DNA of 64,000 nt from an uncultured Marinicella sp. (GTDB taxonomy: Bacteria; Pseudomonadota; Gammaproteobacteria; Xanthomonadales; Marinicellaceae). Below, in pieces: positions 54,618 through 62,982 of the stretch; the first letter of the stretch is position 1; each line of letters starts with the position of its first letter. Made by a program: the position numbers and the translations under genes. The notes under the pieces are model-generated. The model made no database searches. It worked only from the letters and a program-made list of their open reading frames with translations, and was not told the origin of the DNA. Location: positions 62,001 through 126,000 of the forward strand of contig CANNBS010000004.1 of assembly GCA_947502925.1 (NCBI GenBank), given 5' to 3'.

Positions 54618-56753
54618 ATGGCAATCCAAAATCATGTGAGTGATAGTCATGATGGCTCTGTTGGTAAGAATAAAAGGTATTGGGCTAAAGTAAGACAAAT
54701 AACACCAATAATCTGCTGGTTAATTTTTTTGATCGGTTTTTATCTCCCTTTTCTGGTTTACAACAGTAATCGATCCTATTTTCCTGAATACTACAGCGAA
54801 TTGATTTTCCCTGTGACTTTAGCTGCGTTTTCAATAGTTGTTGTTTTGACTCTACTGGTGTCAGCAGTACCTACTAATTTATTCAGGTACATTACATCAA
54901 TTTTGCTTGTGTTAGGCTTTGTCTTTTGGGGTATGGGTGACTATTTTTCTGTCAGCTATGGTCAATTGAACGGTCTGGGTTTGGTGTTTTCTCAACATGC
55001 TAACAGAGGCAGGCTAGAATTATGGGTCATATTGCCACTCTTATTAGCAGCAATACTGTTTCGAAAGCAAATATTAGACAATTTGTCGTTTATAGTTTTA
55101 TTGATCCTTTTGGCTCAGATAGCAATTGTCATTAAAGGTGTTATAACTGAACCAATTGACAAGCAAGTACAAAAAGAATCAGTAGATGATGAAGTTTTTG
55201 GGGTTTCTCAAAATAAAAATATTTTCATCATTGTATTGGACACCTTTGGAAGTGAATATTTTCAGCAAATCTTAAAAGAACAGGCTGGTTTGAAACATGA
55301 GTTGAAAGGCTTTATCAGTTATAAGGATGCCATCAGCAACTATCCAGTTACCAAAGCCAGTATACCTTCATTCCTAATGGGAGAGCTTATTCCCGAAGAT
55401 GTCCAATATCAAAAATACTTGTCAGACTATGTAAGTGAAAAGGGGCTGCCAAAGCAATTTGAACAAATGGGCTACATAGTGAGTGTTTTGTCAACTTCAT
55501 ACTTGTGGTTTCACCACCTTTATAAAAAAAGATTTTACTATCAGCTACCAAAAGTAGAAGGGTATATAAAAAGTAACTATTGGCAGTTGTTAGATTATGC
55601 AATTTTTCGAATGACCCCGCATATACTGAAGCCAAATGTTTATAACCGAGGAGCGTGGTTGGTATCAAATTATGTTGAATCGGGTAGCCCATATCGAAAT
55701 GAGAAGCCTTGGATTTCCGCTTTGGTGATGGATGAATATAAGGAAAAAATGGAGGTGAGAGGAGAAGAGCCCAGATTTAAGTTTTTGCACTTTACCTTGC
55801 CTCACCCTAAATTGATTTTTGATGCAAACTGTCAACTTCTAACTCGTTTTAACTATGATGATGAAAATATGCTCAATCAATCCAAGTGCACCCTTAAAAA
55901 GTTGTTAGCTATTTTTGAAAAAATGAAGCATCTTAATGTATTTGACTCGTCATTGATTGTGGTCATGTCAGATCACGGAGCCAGGATGTTTGAATCTATG
56001 CAAGAAGATGGTTTGCCATCAGATTATGAATTGAAGTCAGCAGGTATATTGTTGATGATCAAAGGAGTCGATGCTTTACATCCTTTTGAGCAAGTTGAAA
56101 CCCCGGTATCCTTGATTCAAGTGAATAAGTTCATTCAGGATTTGAGTAGACATGCTGGAAAAATAGATTGGCTAGAAGAAGGAATCAGGTACTTTTCTTC
56201 ATATCGCAATGAAATGCTGATAAGAAATACCGAGCTAGCAAATGGAATTATTTATAAAGTGGGGGAAAATTTCAGTAACCCCCAAAGCTGGGAAATGGAA
56301 AGGGTGACATTGAGAGGGTGTGAACCTACAAAAATTCCAGTCCGGCTAAACCTTGAATCGAAAAATAAAGGGTCAATTTGTTATAGGTACGGTTTAAGCA
56401 CTTATCTTAAAGCAAAAGGTGGATTAAGAATCGTTGGCGATGAAGCCATTGTCGCATGGAATAGCCAAGTGAATAAATCCAATAGCGAAGATTACTGGCA
56501 GTTATTATTGAAACTTGAATCCAATCAGTCAACAGATGCATTGGTTATGGTAAATGGTGATCAGACGACAGCAAAATCTTTTAGGCTAAATAAAGGTAAC
56601 AATGAAATTGATTTTAACTTGAAAGCTGAACACCTAAATGGTAATACCGCGCTACACTTAGAGCTAATGGACAAAAATACTAATTATGATTTGTCTCAAC
56701 CTAAATCTATAACCAAGGTTTTTCTGCAAGGTATTGAAATAAAAACTAATTAA
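54618..56753 (+). CDS. Sulfatase-superfamily membrane protein, paralogue B
   Basis: This 711-residue protein matches the protein at 50108-52219 along its length: FIIVLDTFGSEYFQQIL (Asp208), SNYPVTKASIPSFLMGELIPED and VVMSDHGARM (Asp452). About five N-terminal membrane helices anchor it, and the catalytic domain should be periplasmic. As in paralogue A, Ser-Ile-Pro-Ser-Phe replaces the sulfatase signature with Arg. Together the two enzymes look like duplicated parts of two pilin-linked cassettes. No substrate can be named from sequence. Confidence 0.7.
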   Translation: MAIQNHVSDSHDGSVGKNKRYWAKVRQITPIICWLIFLIGFYLPFLVYNSNRSYFPEYYSELIFPVTLAAFSIVVVLTLLVSAVPTNLFRYITSILLVLGFVFWGMGDYFSVSYGQLNGLGLVFSQHANRGRLELWVILPLLLAAILFRKQILDNLSFIVLLILLAQIAIVIKGVITEPIDKQVQKESVDDEVFGVSQNKNIFIIVLDTFGSEYFQQILKEQAGLKHELKGFISYKDAISNYPVTKASIPSFLMGELIPEDVQYQKYLSDYVSEKGLPKQFEQMGYIVSVLSTSYLWFHHLYKKRFYYQLPKVEGYIKSNYWQLLDYAIFRMTPHILKPNVYNRGAWLVSNYVESGSPYRNEKPWISALVMDEYKEKMEVRGEEPRFKFLHFTLPHPKLIFDANCQLLTRFNYDDENMLNQSKCTLKKLLAIFEKMKHLNVFDSSLIVVMSDHGARMFESMQEDGLPSDYELKSAGILLMIKGVDALHPFEQVETPVSLIQVNKFIQDLSRHAGKIDWLEEGIRYFSSYRNEMLIRNTELANGIIYKVGENFSNPQSWEMERVTLRGCEPTKIPVRLNLESKNKGSICYRYGLSTYLKAKGGLRIVGDEAIVAWNSQVNKSNSEDYWQLLLKLESNQSTDALVMVNGDQTTAKSFRLNKGNNEIDFNLKAEHLNGNTALHLELMDKNTNYDLSQPKSITKVFLQGIEIKTN

Positions 56754-56886
56754 ATAAACTAAGGTTTGAGTGAATTATTCAAACTTACAGCACATGTTAT
56801 TAGCCTGTCATTGTTTTATAATTAATTAACTTCACAACAAATAGACAAGGACAGTCTGAGGTATACCCGTTTCCACGGACAGTTAA

Positions 56887-57000
56887 TTAAATGACACGTT
56901 TTTCAAAATCAATAGGCGTTTTATAGCCTAATGATTGAAGAATACGTTGCCGGTTATAAAATATTTCTATGTAATCAAAAATGGCCGTTTTAGCTTCATC
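56887..57000 (-). pseudogene. IS3-family transposase OrfB remnant
   Basis: The minus strand reads EAKTAIFDYIEIFYNRQRILQSLGYKTPIDFEKRVI and stop, the C-terminal end of an IS3-family integrase-type transposase. The rest of the gene is missing upstream. The sequence just after the stop (56840-56886) may contain the end of the element. Confidence 0.75.
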
Positions 57001-57029
57001 TCAGAATAAATTTAAAGATGGACATCCAA

Positions 57030-57181
57030 TCAGGTCAAATCCTCAACTAGAATACAGAAAAAAGCTTTGGTTTTATCCAGCCCGAAGCCGGTGGCAATCA
57101 TATTTTTGCGCATATAACTGATTACAGCCAAAAGCATAAGCCACCCATTGAGGGCCCAACGAATCAACAAGGACAGGCACT
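57030..57181 (-). pseudogene. Possible frameshifted coding remnant
   Basis: On the minus strand one frame reads VPVLVDSLGPQWVAYAFGC and NQLYAQ. After an A5 run the neighbouring frame continues NMIATGFGLDKTKAFFCI to a stop. Both halves look protein-like, suggesting one gene with a one-base change in the A-run. No family is recognised. Confidence 0.25.
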
Positions 57182-57455
57182 ATATTAGAAACCTAATGGG
57201 CTGGATTTAATTAAAAATTTGGCTATAAGATTGGAAATTCTGAATGAATTTAAAAGTAATTTGCCAGAAAAGCAGATGATTTAAAGATTTAGCAGATTTT
57301 TATGGTTTTTCCTGATTCGGGCCGAGCGGAATGGCTTCACTGATGTGAAGTTTGAAGAATAGATTGCTGAATTTATGCTATTCGAGAGCTGGTTTTAATC
57401 GTATTCCCACAGACCATGGTGGTCTCCCAGTTTAATACATTAGCTTTTAAATTTG

Positions 57456-57484
57456 CTGAAATATAGCGTTGGTGCGCGTATAAT
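57456..57484 (+). promoter_or_regulatory. Promoter of antitoxin at 57539
   Basis: CTGAAA (57456-57461), a 17-base spacer and a perfect TATAAT (57479-57484) precede the antitoxin ATG by about 55 bases. Confidence 0.5.
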
Positions 57485-57538
57485 AAATATGCGACCACAT
57501 TTGGTTTAGCGATTTTTTAACCATTTATTTAAAGCATT

Positions 57539-57751
57539 ATGCAAGACACATTAATCAAAAAGTTATCTCGACTTGATATAGATGACAGAATTACCTTAGT
57601 AGAGGCCTTATGGGATTCGATTGCTTCTGATTCTAATTTATTAGATCTTCCCGAACATCATGAAAATGTTTTAAATGAACGGCTTCAATCCCTTGAACAA
57701 GATACTCAGAATGGCAAGCCGTGGGATGAAATCCGAAAAAATTACATATAG
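57539..57751 (+). CDS. Addiction-module antitoxin (TIGR02574-like)
   Basis: This 70-residue protein has the pattern of small RelE-partner antitoxins: LSRLDIDDRITLVEALWDSIASDS and a C-terminal EQDTQNGKPWDEIRKNYI. Its stop codon TAG is completed by the first base of an inserted palindromic element. Removing the element and one copy of the ATATA duplication gives TAA at the same place, so the protein is unchanged. Confidence 0.82.
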   Translation: MQDTLIKKLSRLDIDDRITLVEALWDSIASDSNLLDLPEHHENVLNERLQSLEQDTQNGKPWDEIRKNYI

Positions 57752-57909
57752 AGACCTCTGCATAAGTCGTGAATTAAGTAAAAATGTCTGAAATCCTGAA
57801 TTTCTGCGTCAGAAAACTGAGCAATAGCCTTGCTATTACTTGCGTTTCCTTCCTTGAACTTCAGAATTTCAGTCATTTTTTCAATAACCCAGACTTAAGC
57901 AGAGGTCTC
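57751..57909. mobile_element. 159-bp palindromic MITE within a toxin-antitoxin operon
   Basis: The ends GAGACCTCTGCATAAGTC (57751-57768) and GACTTAAGCAGAGGTCTC (57892-57909) are inverted repeats at 17 of 18 positions. Further inside, AAAAATGTCTGAAAT-type sequence pairs with its mirror near the right end, so most of the element folds as one long hairpin. ATATA directly flanks both ends (57746-57750 and 57910-57914), a 5-bp target duplication. It encodes nothing and separates the antitoxin from its toxin. The parent transposon is not in this window. Confidence 0.8.
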
Positions 57910-57931
57910 ATATAAAAAATTCATATAAATT

Positions 57932-58231
57932 GTGGCTAAATCACTTGTTCTTACCCCGCAGGCCGAAAAGGACTTTGTGGAGGCGTATGATTGGTATGAA
58001 AATCAAAACCTTGGACTGGGGAAAGAGTTCGCACGATGCGTGGACAAGAAAATTGCTTCTATTCTTGCCGCTCCCTGTCATTACCAAGTTATTTACAAGG
58101 ATATAGTCAGAAGGGCGTTAGTCAATCGATTTCCATTTTCTATTTACTTTGTTAATCAAAATGATTGCATTTCAATCTTTGCAATTTTACACCAACACAG
58201 AAACCCGGAATTCTGGAAGTCACGGATTTAG
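57932..58231 (+). CDS. RelE/ParE-family toxin separated from its antitoxin
   Basis: This 99-residue protein starts at GTG and reads AKSLVLTPQAEKDFVEAYDWYENQNLGLGKEFARCVDKKI, then YKDIVRRALVNRFPFSIYFV and ILHQHRNPEFWKSRI, a typical RelE/ParE toxin. It lies 180 bases after its antitoxin because of the intervening element; without it the gap would be about 16 bases. Its expression relative to the antitoxin may therefore be changed. Confidence 0.85.
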   Translation: MAKSLVLTPQAEKDFVEAYDWYENQNLGLGKEFARCVDKKIASILAAPCHYQVIYKDIVRRALVNRFPFSIYFVNQNDCISIFAILHQHRNPEFWKSRI

Positions 58232-58304
58232 TCTGATTTTAATCGCAACAAAGCAAAGGTTTTTCGGTATAATCAATGTGGTAATTAGCATCGTGATTGG
58301 CATT

Positions 58305-58316
58305 CGTCACGTGACG
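58305..58316. promoter_or_regulatory. 12-bp palindrome, possible HigA-type operator
   Basis: CGTCACGTGACG is a perfect palindrome 17 bases before the toxin start at 58333, with a TATAAT at 58268-58273 further upstream. It may be the autoregulatory site of the following module. Confidence 0.45.
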
Positions 58317-58332
58317 GACTACAATGGATTTC

Positions 58333-58614
58333 ATGATTAAGACCTTTGCTGTTAAGCACACTAAGGCTATGTACGAATCTGGGACGTCGAAAAAATTTCT
58401 ACCTAATATTCACGCACGGGCTTCAAGGAAGTTAGATTATATAAATCTGGCGACTTGTCTTGATGATCATAAGGTTCCGCCTGGGAATAGATTGCCTAAA
58501 CTAACTCCTGATCGTAAAGGGCAGCATGCCATAGCAATTAATGATCAATGGCGAATTTGCTTTCGGTTTGAAGACGGTGATGCTTATGAAGTTGAGGTCT
58601 GCGATTACCATTAA
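58333..58614 (+). CDS. HigB/GraT-type toxin (RelE superfamily)
   Basis: This 93-residue protein reads MIKTFAVKHTKAMYESGTSKKF, ARASRKLDYINLATCLDDHKVPPGNRLPKL and GQHAIAINDQWRICFRFEDGDAYEVEVCDYH, a clear match to HigB/GraT ribosome-dependent RNases. The ATG at 58333 is used in place of 58324. The antitoxin gene follows, so this is a toxin-first module. Confidence 0.9.
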   Translation: MIKTFAVKHTKAMYESGTSKKFLPNIHARASRKLDYINLATCLDDHKVPPGNRLPKLTPDRKGQHAIAINDQWRICFRFEDGDAYEVEVCDYH

Positions 58615-58629
58615 TTTGAGGTGAAATAT

Positions 58630-58941
58630 ATGACCATTAAAAATACTGGAATTAAACGAAAACCCACGCATCCCGGTGAGATGTTGCGTGAGGATTTTAT
58701 GCCTGATTATGAGTTGAGTGTTTCTTCATTAGCAGAAGCTTTGGGTGTTTCAAGACAATCGATTAATGAACTGCTACGTGAACGAAGAGCACTTAGTCCT
58801 GAAATGGCTGTTCGTTTGGGCAGATTGTTTGGAAATTCAGCTGAGTTTTGGCTAAATGCACAGCGAGGCGTGGATTTGTGGAAGGCAAGTCAGGCGCTTA
58901 AGTCTGAAGTTGCACGGATTCAGCCTATTAGAGTTGCTTAA
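58630..58941 (+). CDS. HigA/GraA-type HTH antitoxin
   Basis: This 103-residue protein begins MTIKNTGIKRKPTHPGEMLREDFMPDYELS, the VapI/HigA signature, with helix-turn-helix LAEALGVSRQSINELLRERRALSPEMAVRLGRLFGNSAEFWLNAQ. A GAGG ribosome site supports the ATG at 58630 over GTG 58621. It should neutralise the toxin at 58333 and repress the module. Confidence 0.92.
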   Translation: MTIKNTGIKRKPTHPGEMLREDFMPDYELSVSSLAEALGVSRQSINELLRERRALSPEMAVRLGRLFGNSAEFWLNAQRGVDLWKASQALKSEVARIQPIRVA

Positions 58942-59020
58942 TAATAAATAATTAGTAGATTTACTTGGGTAGAGCCCTGTTTACCTTTATGAATTGAGAA
59001 GAATGTCTGTTAATCATTGA

Positions 59021-59338
59021 TTAAGTTTCTTCAAACAAATCTTCAATATCACGGTGACGATGTAAAATCCTCACTATTTCAGGCGTGTTTTGGAACAGAC
59101 GGTAGAAAATTAAAAAGTTTTGAAATTTACCAGCCGGGAAAAACTGAAATGTCTCCGATTTAATAAAAGAAACTTTAGCACCCAAGTCTGGCATTTGAGC
59201 CAGATTTTGACAAATTCGTTCGACTTCATCTATAAATTTGTTGGCAGCTTTGACGCTGTCTTGTGCAATGTATTAGGTGAGTGAATCAATACACTACACC
59301 AGTTCAGCCAGTCGCGTAAGTCGGTATTGATTAGGCAT
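59021..59338 (-). pseudogene. ParE-family toxin with in-frame stops
   Basis: The start overlaps the ParD-like stop (TAATG) and reads MPNQYRLTRLAEL. Two in-frame stops (TAG, TAA) follow within nine codons. After them the same frame continues YIAQDSVKAANKFIDEVERI and a full ParE C-terminus to a stop at 59021. The disrupted stretch (59279-59297 on the plus strand) contains GAGTGAATCA and CAATACACTAC, both also found in the inverted-repeat element at 646-914. A damaged or scarred toxin is inferred. Confidence 0.75.
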
Positions 59339-59580
59339 TATTTTAAATTTGAACGGAGTTGTTTAAAAAAGTCTTCGGGCTCAGTATCTGAGATTCCTGA
59401 ATTAATGCCTTGTTGCAGTAAGACTTCCAATTTTTTACGCTCGATATCTTTTTCAGCTTCACGTCTCAATAAATACTGAATATACCGACCCACTGAACCA
59501 TGGTTTTGTTCAACGGCCATCTGCTTGGCTTTTATTTTTAAGTCTTCCGGTAGCGAAATATTTAATGATTTTGTGCTCAT
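59338..59580 (-). CDS. ParD-like antitoxin
   Basis: This 80-residue protein has a ribbon-helix-helix-type N-terminus (KSLNISLPEDLKIKAKQMAVEQNHGSVGRYIQYLLRREA) and a charged C-terminal tail (GISDTEPEDFFKQLRSNLK). It is intact while its partner toxin is broken. The region 59581-59790 upstream holds no other gene. Confidence 0.85.
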   Translation of the reverse strand: MSTKSLNISLPEDLKIKAKQMAVEQNHGSVGRYIQYLLRREAEKDIERKKLEVLLQQGINSGISDTEPEDFFKQLRSNLK

Positions 59581-59790
59581 GATCTGATTCTTAAGTTTGG
59601 TTTAAATAGTATACAATTATAAATTTAGATGCGAAATGTATGCGCATTGAAAGTGAGGTTTTGGTATGTTGACCAGGGTAAATCAGTATCAGCAAAAACA
59701 GGCCATAAATTTAACACCCAACCTCCGGCACATGCATTTTTATCGGGTCTCTTGTTATAATCATTGTTTACTTTTCTAAGATGAACAACC

Positions 59791-60891
59791 ATGAATAACC
59801 AAACTCCTGATTCTGATAAGGCAGTGCATGATGAAGTGCCGGCGGATTATAAGGCTGAGCCCGGTGATGGCGGCAATCGTTATAAGAAAAAACGTGCGCT
59901 GACTTTGCGTAAGTCCTGGCGCTGGTGGGGTGTGGGCCTGGCGTTGTTTTTGGCTTTGCAGGTTTTGTTGGTGATGTTTTTTGATCGGGAGCCGGATTTG
60001 TTTGATGTCCAGGTGAATGCGGAGCAATACGCGAAAGAACATCAGTGGCGAGATGTGACCGGTGTGACATCGGGGGCGGCTTTTTTGGAAATCACGGATG
60101 TTCTTTTAAATAAACCGGGCGGTTATATGGCCAATGATGTCTTACCGCCTTTTGTGTTGATGGATAATATGCCGAGCTGGGAATTTGGGGTGGTCATCCA
60201 GGTGCGGGATTTTGTGCGGGTGATGCGCAATGACATCAGCCGTTCGCAGAGTCAGTCGGAAGAGGATGCGGATCTGGCGGATTCAGATCCGAAGTTTCAC
60301 AATGACCATGATAAATGGATTTGGCCGGCCACCGAGGGGCGGTATAAATCAGGTCGTGAGTTTTTTACCAAATACATGAATCGACTGGCGGGTTCAGCGC
60401 AACCGCCGGCGGAGTTTTATGCCCGGACCGATAATCTGGTGGTGTGGCTGAATCTGGTGGAAAAGCGCCTGGGGAGTTTGTCCAAGCGATTAAGCGCCAG
60501 TGTCGGGGAAGACCGGATTAATACCAACAGTGGCGGTGATGCCACCGCGGAATCGGCGACCTATCAGCCGAGTGAGCTGCAGGTGAAAACACCGTGGCTG
60601 CAGATTGATGATAATTTCTATGAAGCCCGTGGTTCGACCTGGGCGCTGATTCATTTATTAAAAGCCATTGAAGTGGATTTTAAGGGTGTCCTGGAAAAGA
60701 AAAACGCTCTGGTATCTTTGCGGCAAATTATCCGTGAACTGGAAGCCACGCAGGACAGCATCTGGACACCGATGATTCTAAACGGCTCGGGCTTCGGGTT
60801 TTTCGCGAATCATTCTTTGGTGATGGCGTCGTATATTTCCAGAGCGAATGCCGGCGTGATTGATTTACGGCAGTTGTTGGAGGATGGGTGA
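59791..60891 (+). CDS. DUF2333 family protein
   Basis: This 366-residue protein has a cytoplasmic basic N-terminus, one transmembrane helix (about residues 45-65) and a large periplasmic domain with GYMANDVLPPFVLMDNMPSWEFGVVIQVRD and FGFFANHSLVMASYISRANA, matching DUF2333 proteins found widely in gammaproteobacteria. Function unknown. It is a stand-alone gene ending at a strong bidirectional terminator shared with htpG. Confidence 0.85.
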   Translation: MNNQTPDSDKAVHDEVPADYKAEPGDGGNRYKKKRALTLRKSWRWWGVGLALFLALQVLLVMFFDREPDLFDVQVNAEQYAKEHQWRDVTGVTSGAAFLEITDVLLNKPGGYMANDVLPPFVLMDNMPSWEFGVVIQVRDFVRVMRNDISRSQSQSEEDADLADSDPKFHNDHDKWIWPATEGRYKSGREFFTKYMNRLAGSAQPPAEFYARTDNLVVWLNLVEKRLGSLSKRLSASVGEDRINTNSGGDATAESATYQPSELQVKTPWLQIDDNFYEARGSTWALIHLLKAIEVDFKGVLEKKNALVSLRQIIRELEATQDSIWTPMILNGSGFGFFANHSLVMASYISRANAGVIDLRQLLEDG

Positions 60892-60916
60892 TTATTTAAA
60901 ACATTTTTAAGGTCAT

Positions 60917-60952
60917 AAAAAAACCCTTGGGTGTGAATCCAAGGGTTTTTTG
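60917..60952. terminator. Bidirectional intrinsic terminator
   Basis: AAACCCTTGG (60921-60930) pairs with CCAAGGGTTT (60939-60948), with A and T runs on both sides. It ends both the DUF2333 gene and the convergent htpG. Confidence 0.9.
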
Positions 60953-60972
60953 TTGCGTCAATGTTTTATGCT

Positions 60973-62868
60973 TTAACCCAGCATATCCAGCATCAGTTGG
61001 TTCATTTTCTGGACGTATTCGGCGGGGTTTTTGAGTTGGCCGCCTTCGGCGAGGAGGGCTTGTTCGTACAATAGTTCGGACCATTGCTTGAATTGCTCGT
61101 CGTTGTCCATGTTTTCGATGTGTTTCACCAACGGATGGTTCAGGTTCACTTCCAGCGCCGGTTTCTGGCCGGGCATGGCCTGGCCGGCTTGTTCCATCAG
61201 TTTTTGCATGTGGATGGCCATGGCGTTTTCGTCCATCACCAGACAACTGGCAGAATTCACCAGTCGCGTTGAGGCGGTGACTTCGCTGACCTGGTCTTTG
61301 AGTTGTTCTGTGAGTTTTTTCAGGAAGTCTTTGTCTTCTTCGCTGGTTTTATCTTCTTTGTCTTTGTCATCGCCATCGAAATCAAGTTTACCTTTGGCCA
61401 CCGACTGGAATGGTTTGCCGTCATATTCCTGGACATGGCCCATCATCCATTCATCGATGCGGCTGTGCATCAGCAGAACTTCGATGCCTTTTTCTTTGAA
61501 CAGCTCTAAATGCGGTGAGTTCTTCGCAGCGGCGAAGGATTCTGCGGTAATAAAGTAGATTTTGTCCTGCTTGTCCTGCATGCGGCTGATGTAATCATCC
61601 AGCGATACATTCTCGGTGGCGTCGTCATTGTGCGTTGAGGCAAAGCGCAATAGTTTCAGCACCGCTTCGCGGTTGGAGAAATCTTCCACCACGCCTTCTT
61701 TTAAGGTGTCACCGAATTCTTTCCAGAATTCACCATAGACTTCGCTGTCGTTGGTTTTCTTTTTCAGCATCCCTAAGACCCGTTTAACCAGTCCGGCACG
61801 GATTTTCTTTAGCAAGGGATTGTCTTGCAGGGTTTCGCGTGACACATTTAAGGGCAGGTCATTGGAATCAACGATGCCTTTTACGAAGCGCAGATAATTC
61901 GGCAACAGTTCTTTCGAGGCGTCGGTGATAAACACCCGTTTAATGTAGAGTTTTAAACCTTCTCGATCGTCGGGGTTCTGGAACATACCGAAGGGTGATT
62001 TTTTCGGAACGTACAGCAGGTTGGTGTAACTCTGGGTACCTTCGATGTGGTTATGTGTCCAAAACGCAGCGTCGTTAAAATCATTGCTGATTTGTTTGTA
62101 AAACGACTGGTAATCTTCATCTTTCAGATCGCTGGGGTTTTTCTTCCACATCGCGGTGGCGTCATTAACCACTTCGTATTCGGGTTCTTTGGTTGGTTTG
62201 TCGTTGCCGTCTTCGTCTTTCTCAGGGTGAATGACTTCCAGCATTTTAATCGGGAAAGCAACGTGCTCTGAGTATTTTTTAATCAAAGACCGCAGACGAT
62301 GGTCATCGGCAAATTCCACTTCGTCGTCTTGTAAATGTAAAATGACTTCGGTGCCATTATTGTCTTTGGTGATTTGTTCTATGGTGTAGTCGTTTTTACC
62401 GTCTGAGCGCCAGGACAGGGCCTGGTCAGATTTAGCACCGGCTTTTAATGTTCTGATTTCGACTTCTTTGGCGACGATAAACGAGGCGTAAAAACCGACC
62501 CCGAACTGGCCGATTAAGTTGGCATCGGCTTTGTCTTTTTTGGCGATGGATTCGAGGTATTTTTTGGTGCCGGAGTTGGCGATGGTGCCGATGTTTTCAA
62601 TCAACTCATCGTGGCTCATGCCGATGCCGTTATCAGAAACGGTGATGGTTTTGGCGTCTTTGTCGAAGTTCACCTTTATGTGCAAATCTTCGGCGTTGAG
62701 GTCTTTGTTCTTAATCGCTTCAAAGCGCAATTTATCGCAGGCATCAGATGCATTTGATATTAATTCGCGCAAGAAAATGTCTTTGTTCGAATATAGAGAA
62801 TGAATCACCAGGTCAAGCACCTGATTCACTTCTGCCTGAAATGTGTGTTTTTTGGCTGTTTGGCTCAT
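60973..62868 (-). CDS. htpG: Chaperone protein HtpG (Hsp90)
   Basis: This 631-residue protein (E. coli 624) is an ATP-dependent Hsp90 chaperone. N-terminal GHKL motifs include ELISNASDACDKLRFEA, ITVSDNGIGM and GQFGVGFYASF. The middle-domain catalytic region includes VDSNDLPLNVSRETLQDNPLL. The ATG at 62868 (MSQTAKKHTFQAEVNQ) matches the family start; the in-frame extension to 62946 runs towards the divergent GTPase gene and is not conserved-looking. The C-terminal dimerisation domain is complete. Confidence 0.97.
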   Translation of the reverse strand: MSQTAKKHTFQAEVNQVLDLVIHSLYSNKDIFLRELISNASDACDKLRFEAIKNKDLNAEDLHIKVNFDKDAKTITVSDNGIGMSHDELIENIGTIANSGTKKYLESIAKKDKADANLIGQFGVGFYASFIVAKEVEIRTLKAGAKSDQALSWRSDGKNDYTIEQITKDNNGTEVILHLQDDEVEFADDHRLRSLIKKYSEHVAFPIKMLEVIHPEKDEDGNDKPTKEPEYEVVNDATAMWKKNPSDLKDEDYQSFYKQISNDFNDAAFWTHNHIEGTQSYTNLLYVPKKSPFGMFQNPDDREGLKLYIKRVFITDASKELLPNYLRFVKGIVDSNDLPLNVSRETLQDNPLLKKIRAGLVKRVLGMLKKKTNDSEVYGEFWKEFGDTLKEGVVEDFSNREAVLKLLRFASTHNDDATENVSLDDYISRMQDKQDKIYFITAESFAAAKNSPHLELFKEKGIEVLLMHSRIDEWMMGHVQEYDGKPFQSVAKGKLDFDGDDKDKEDKTSEEDKDFLKKLTEQLKDQVSEVTASTRLVNSASCLVMDENAMAIHMQKLMEQAGQAMPGQKPALEVNLNHPLVKHIENMDNDEQFKQWSELLYEQALLAEGGQLKNPAEYVQKMNQLMLDMLG

Positions 62869-62982
62869 GGTTAATCGTAAAATTTTAAGATGCCAGTAAA
62901 TTAGGGATGATTGGGTGGTTTTCAAGGCGCAAGCCGGGACAGTCATGTAAAATGTGGGTTTTGTTCATGTTGAACCGATATT

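Larger units (their letters stand above)
57001..57538. other. Gene-poor stretch with decayed coding traces
   Basis: This AT-rich region holds a possibly broken coding stretch (57030-57181), the promoter of the next toxin-antitoxin module and nothing else I can name. It looks like degraded mobile DNA after the IS3 remnant. Confidence 0.4.

Noticed and set aside
60896..62803. Several open frames on both strands within and before htpG
   Set aside because: They are low-complexity shadows of the htpG frame without family features or ribosome sites.
62869..62946. N-terminal extension of HtpG
   Set aside because: It is not like the family N-terminus, runs into the divergent promoter region, and HtpG begins normally at 62868.
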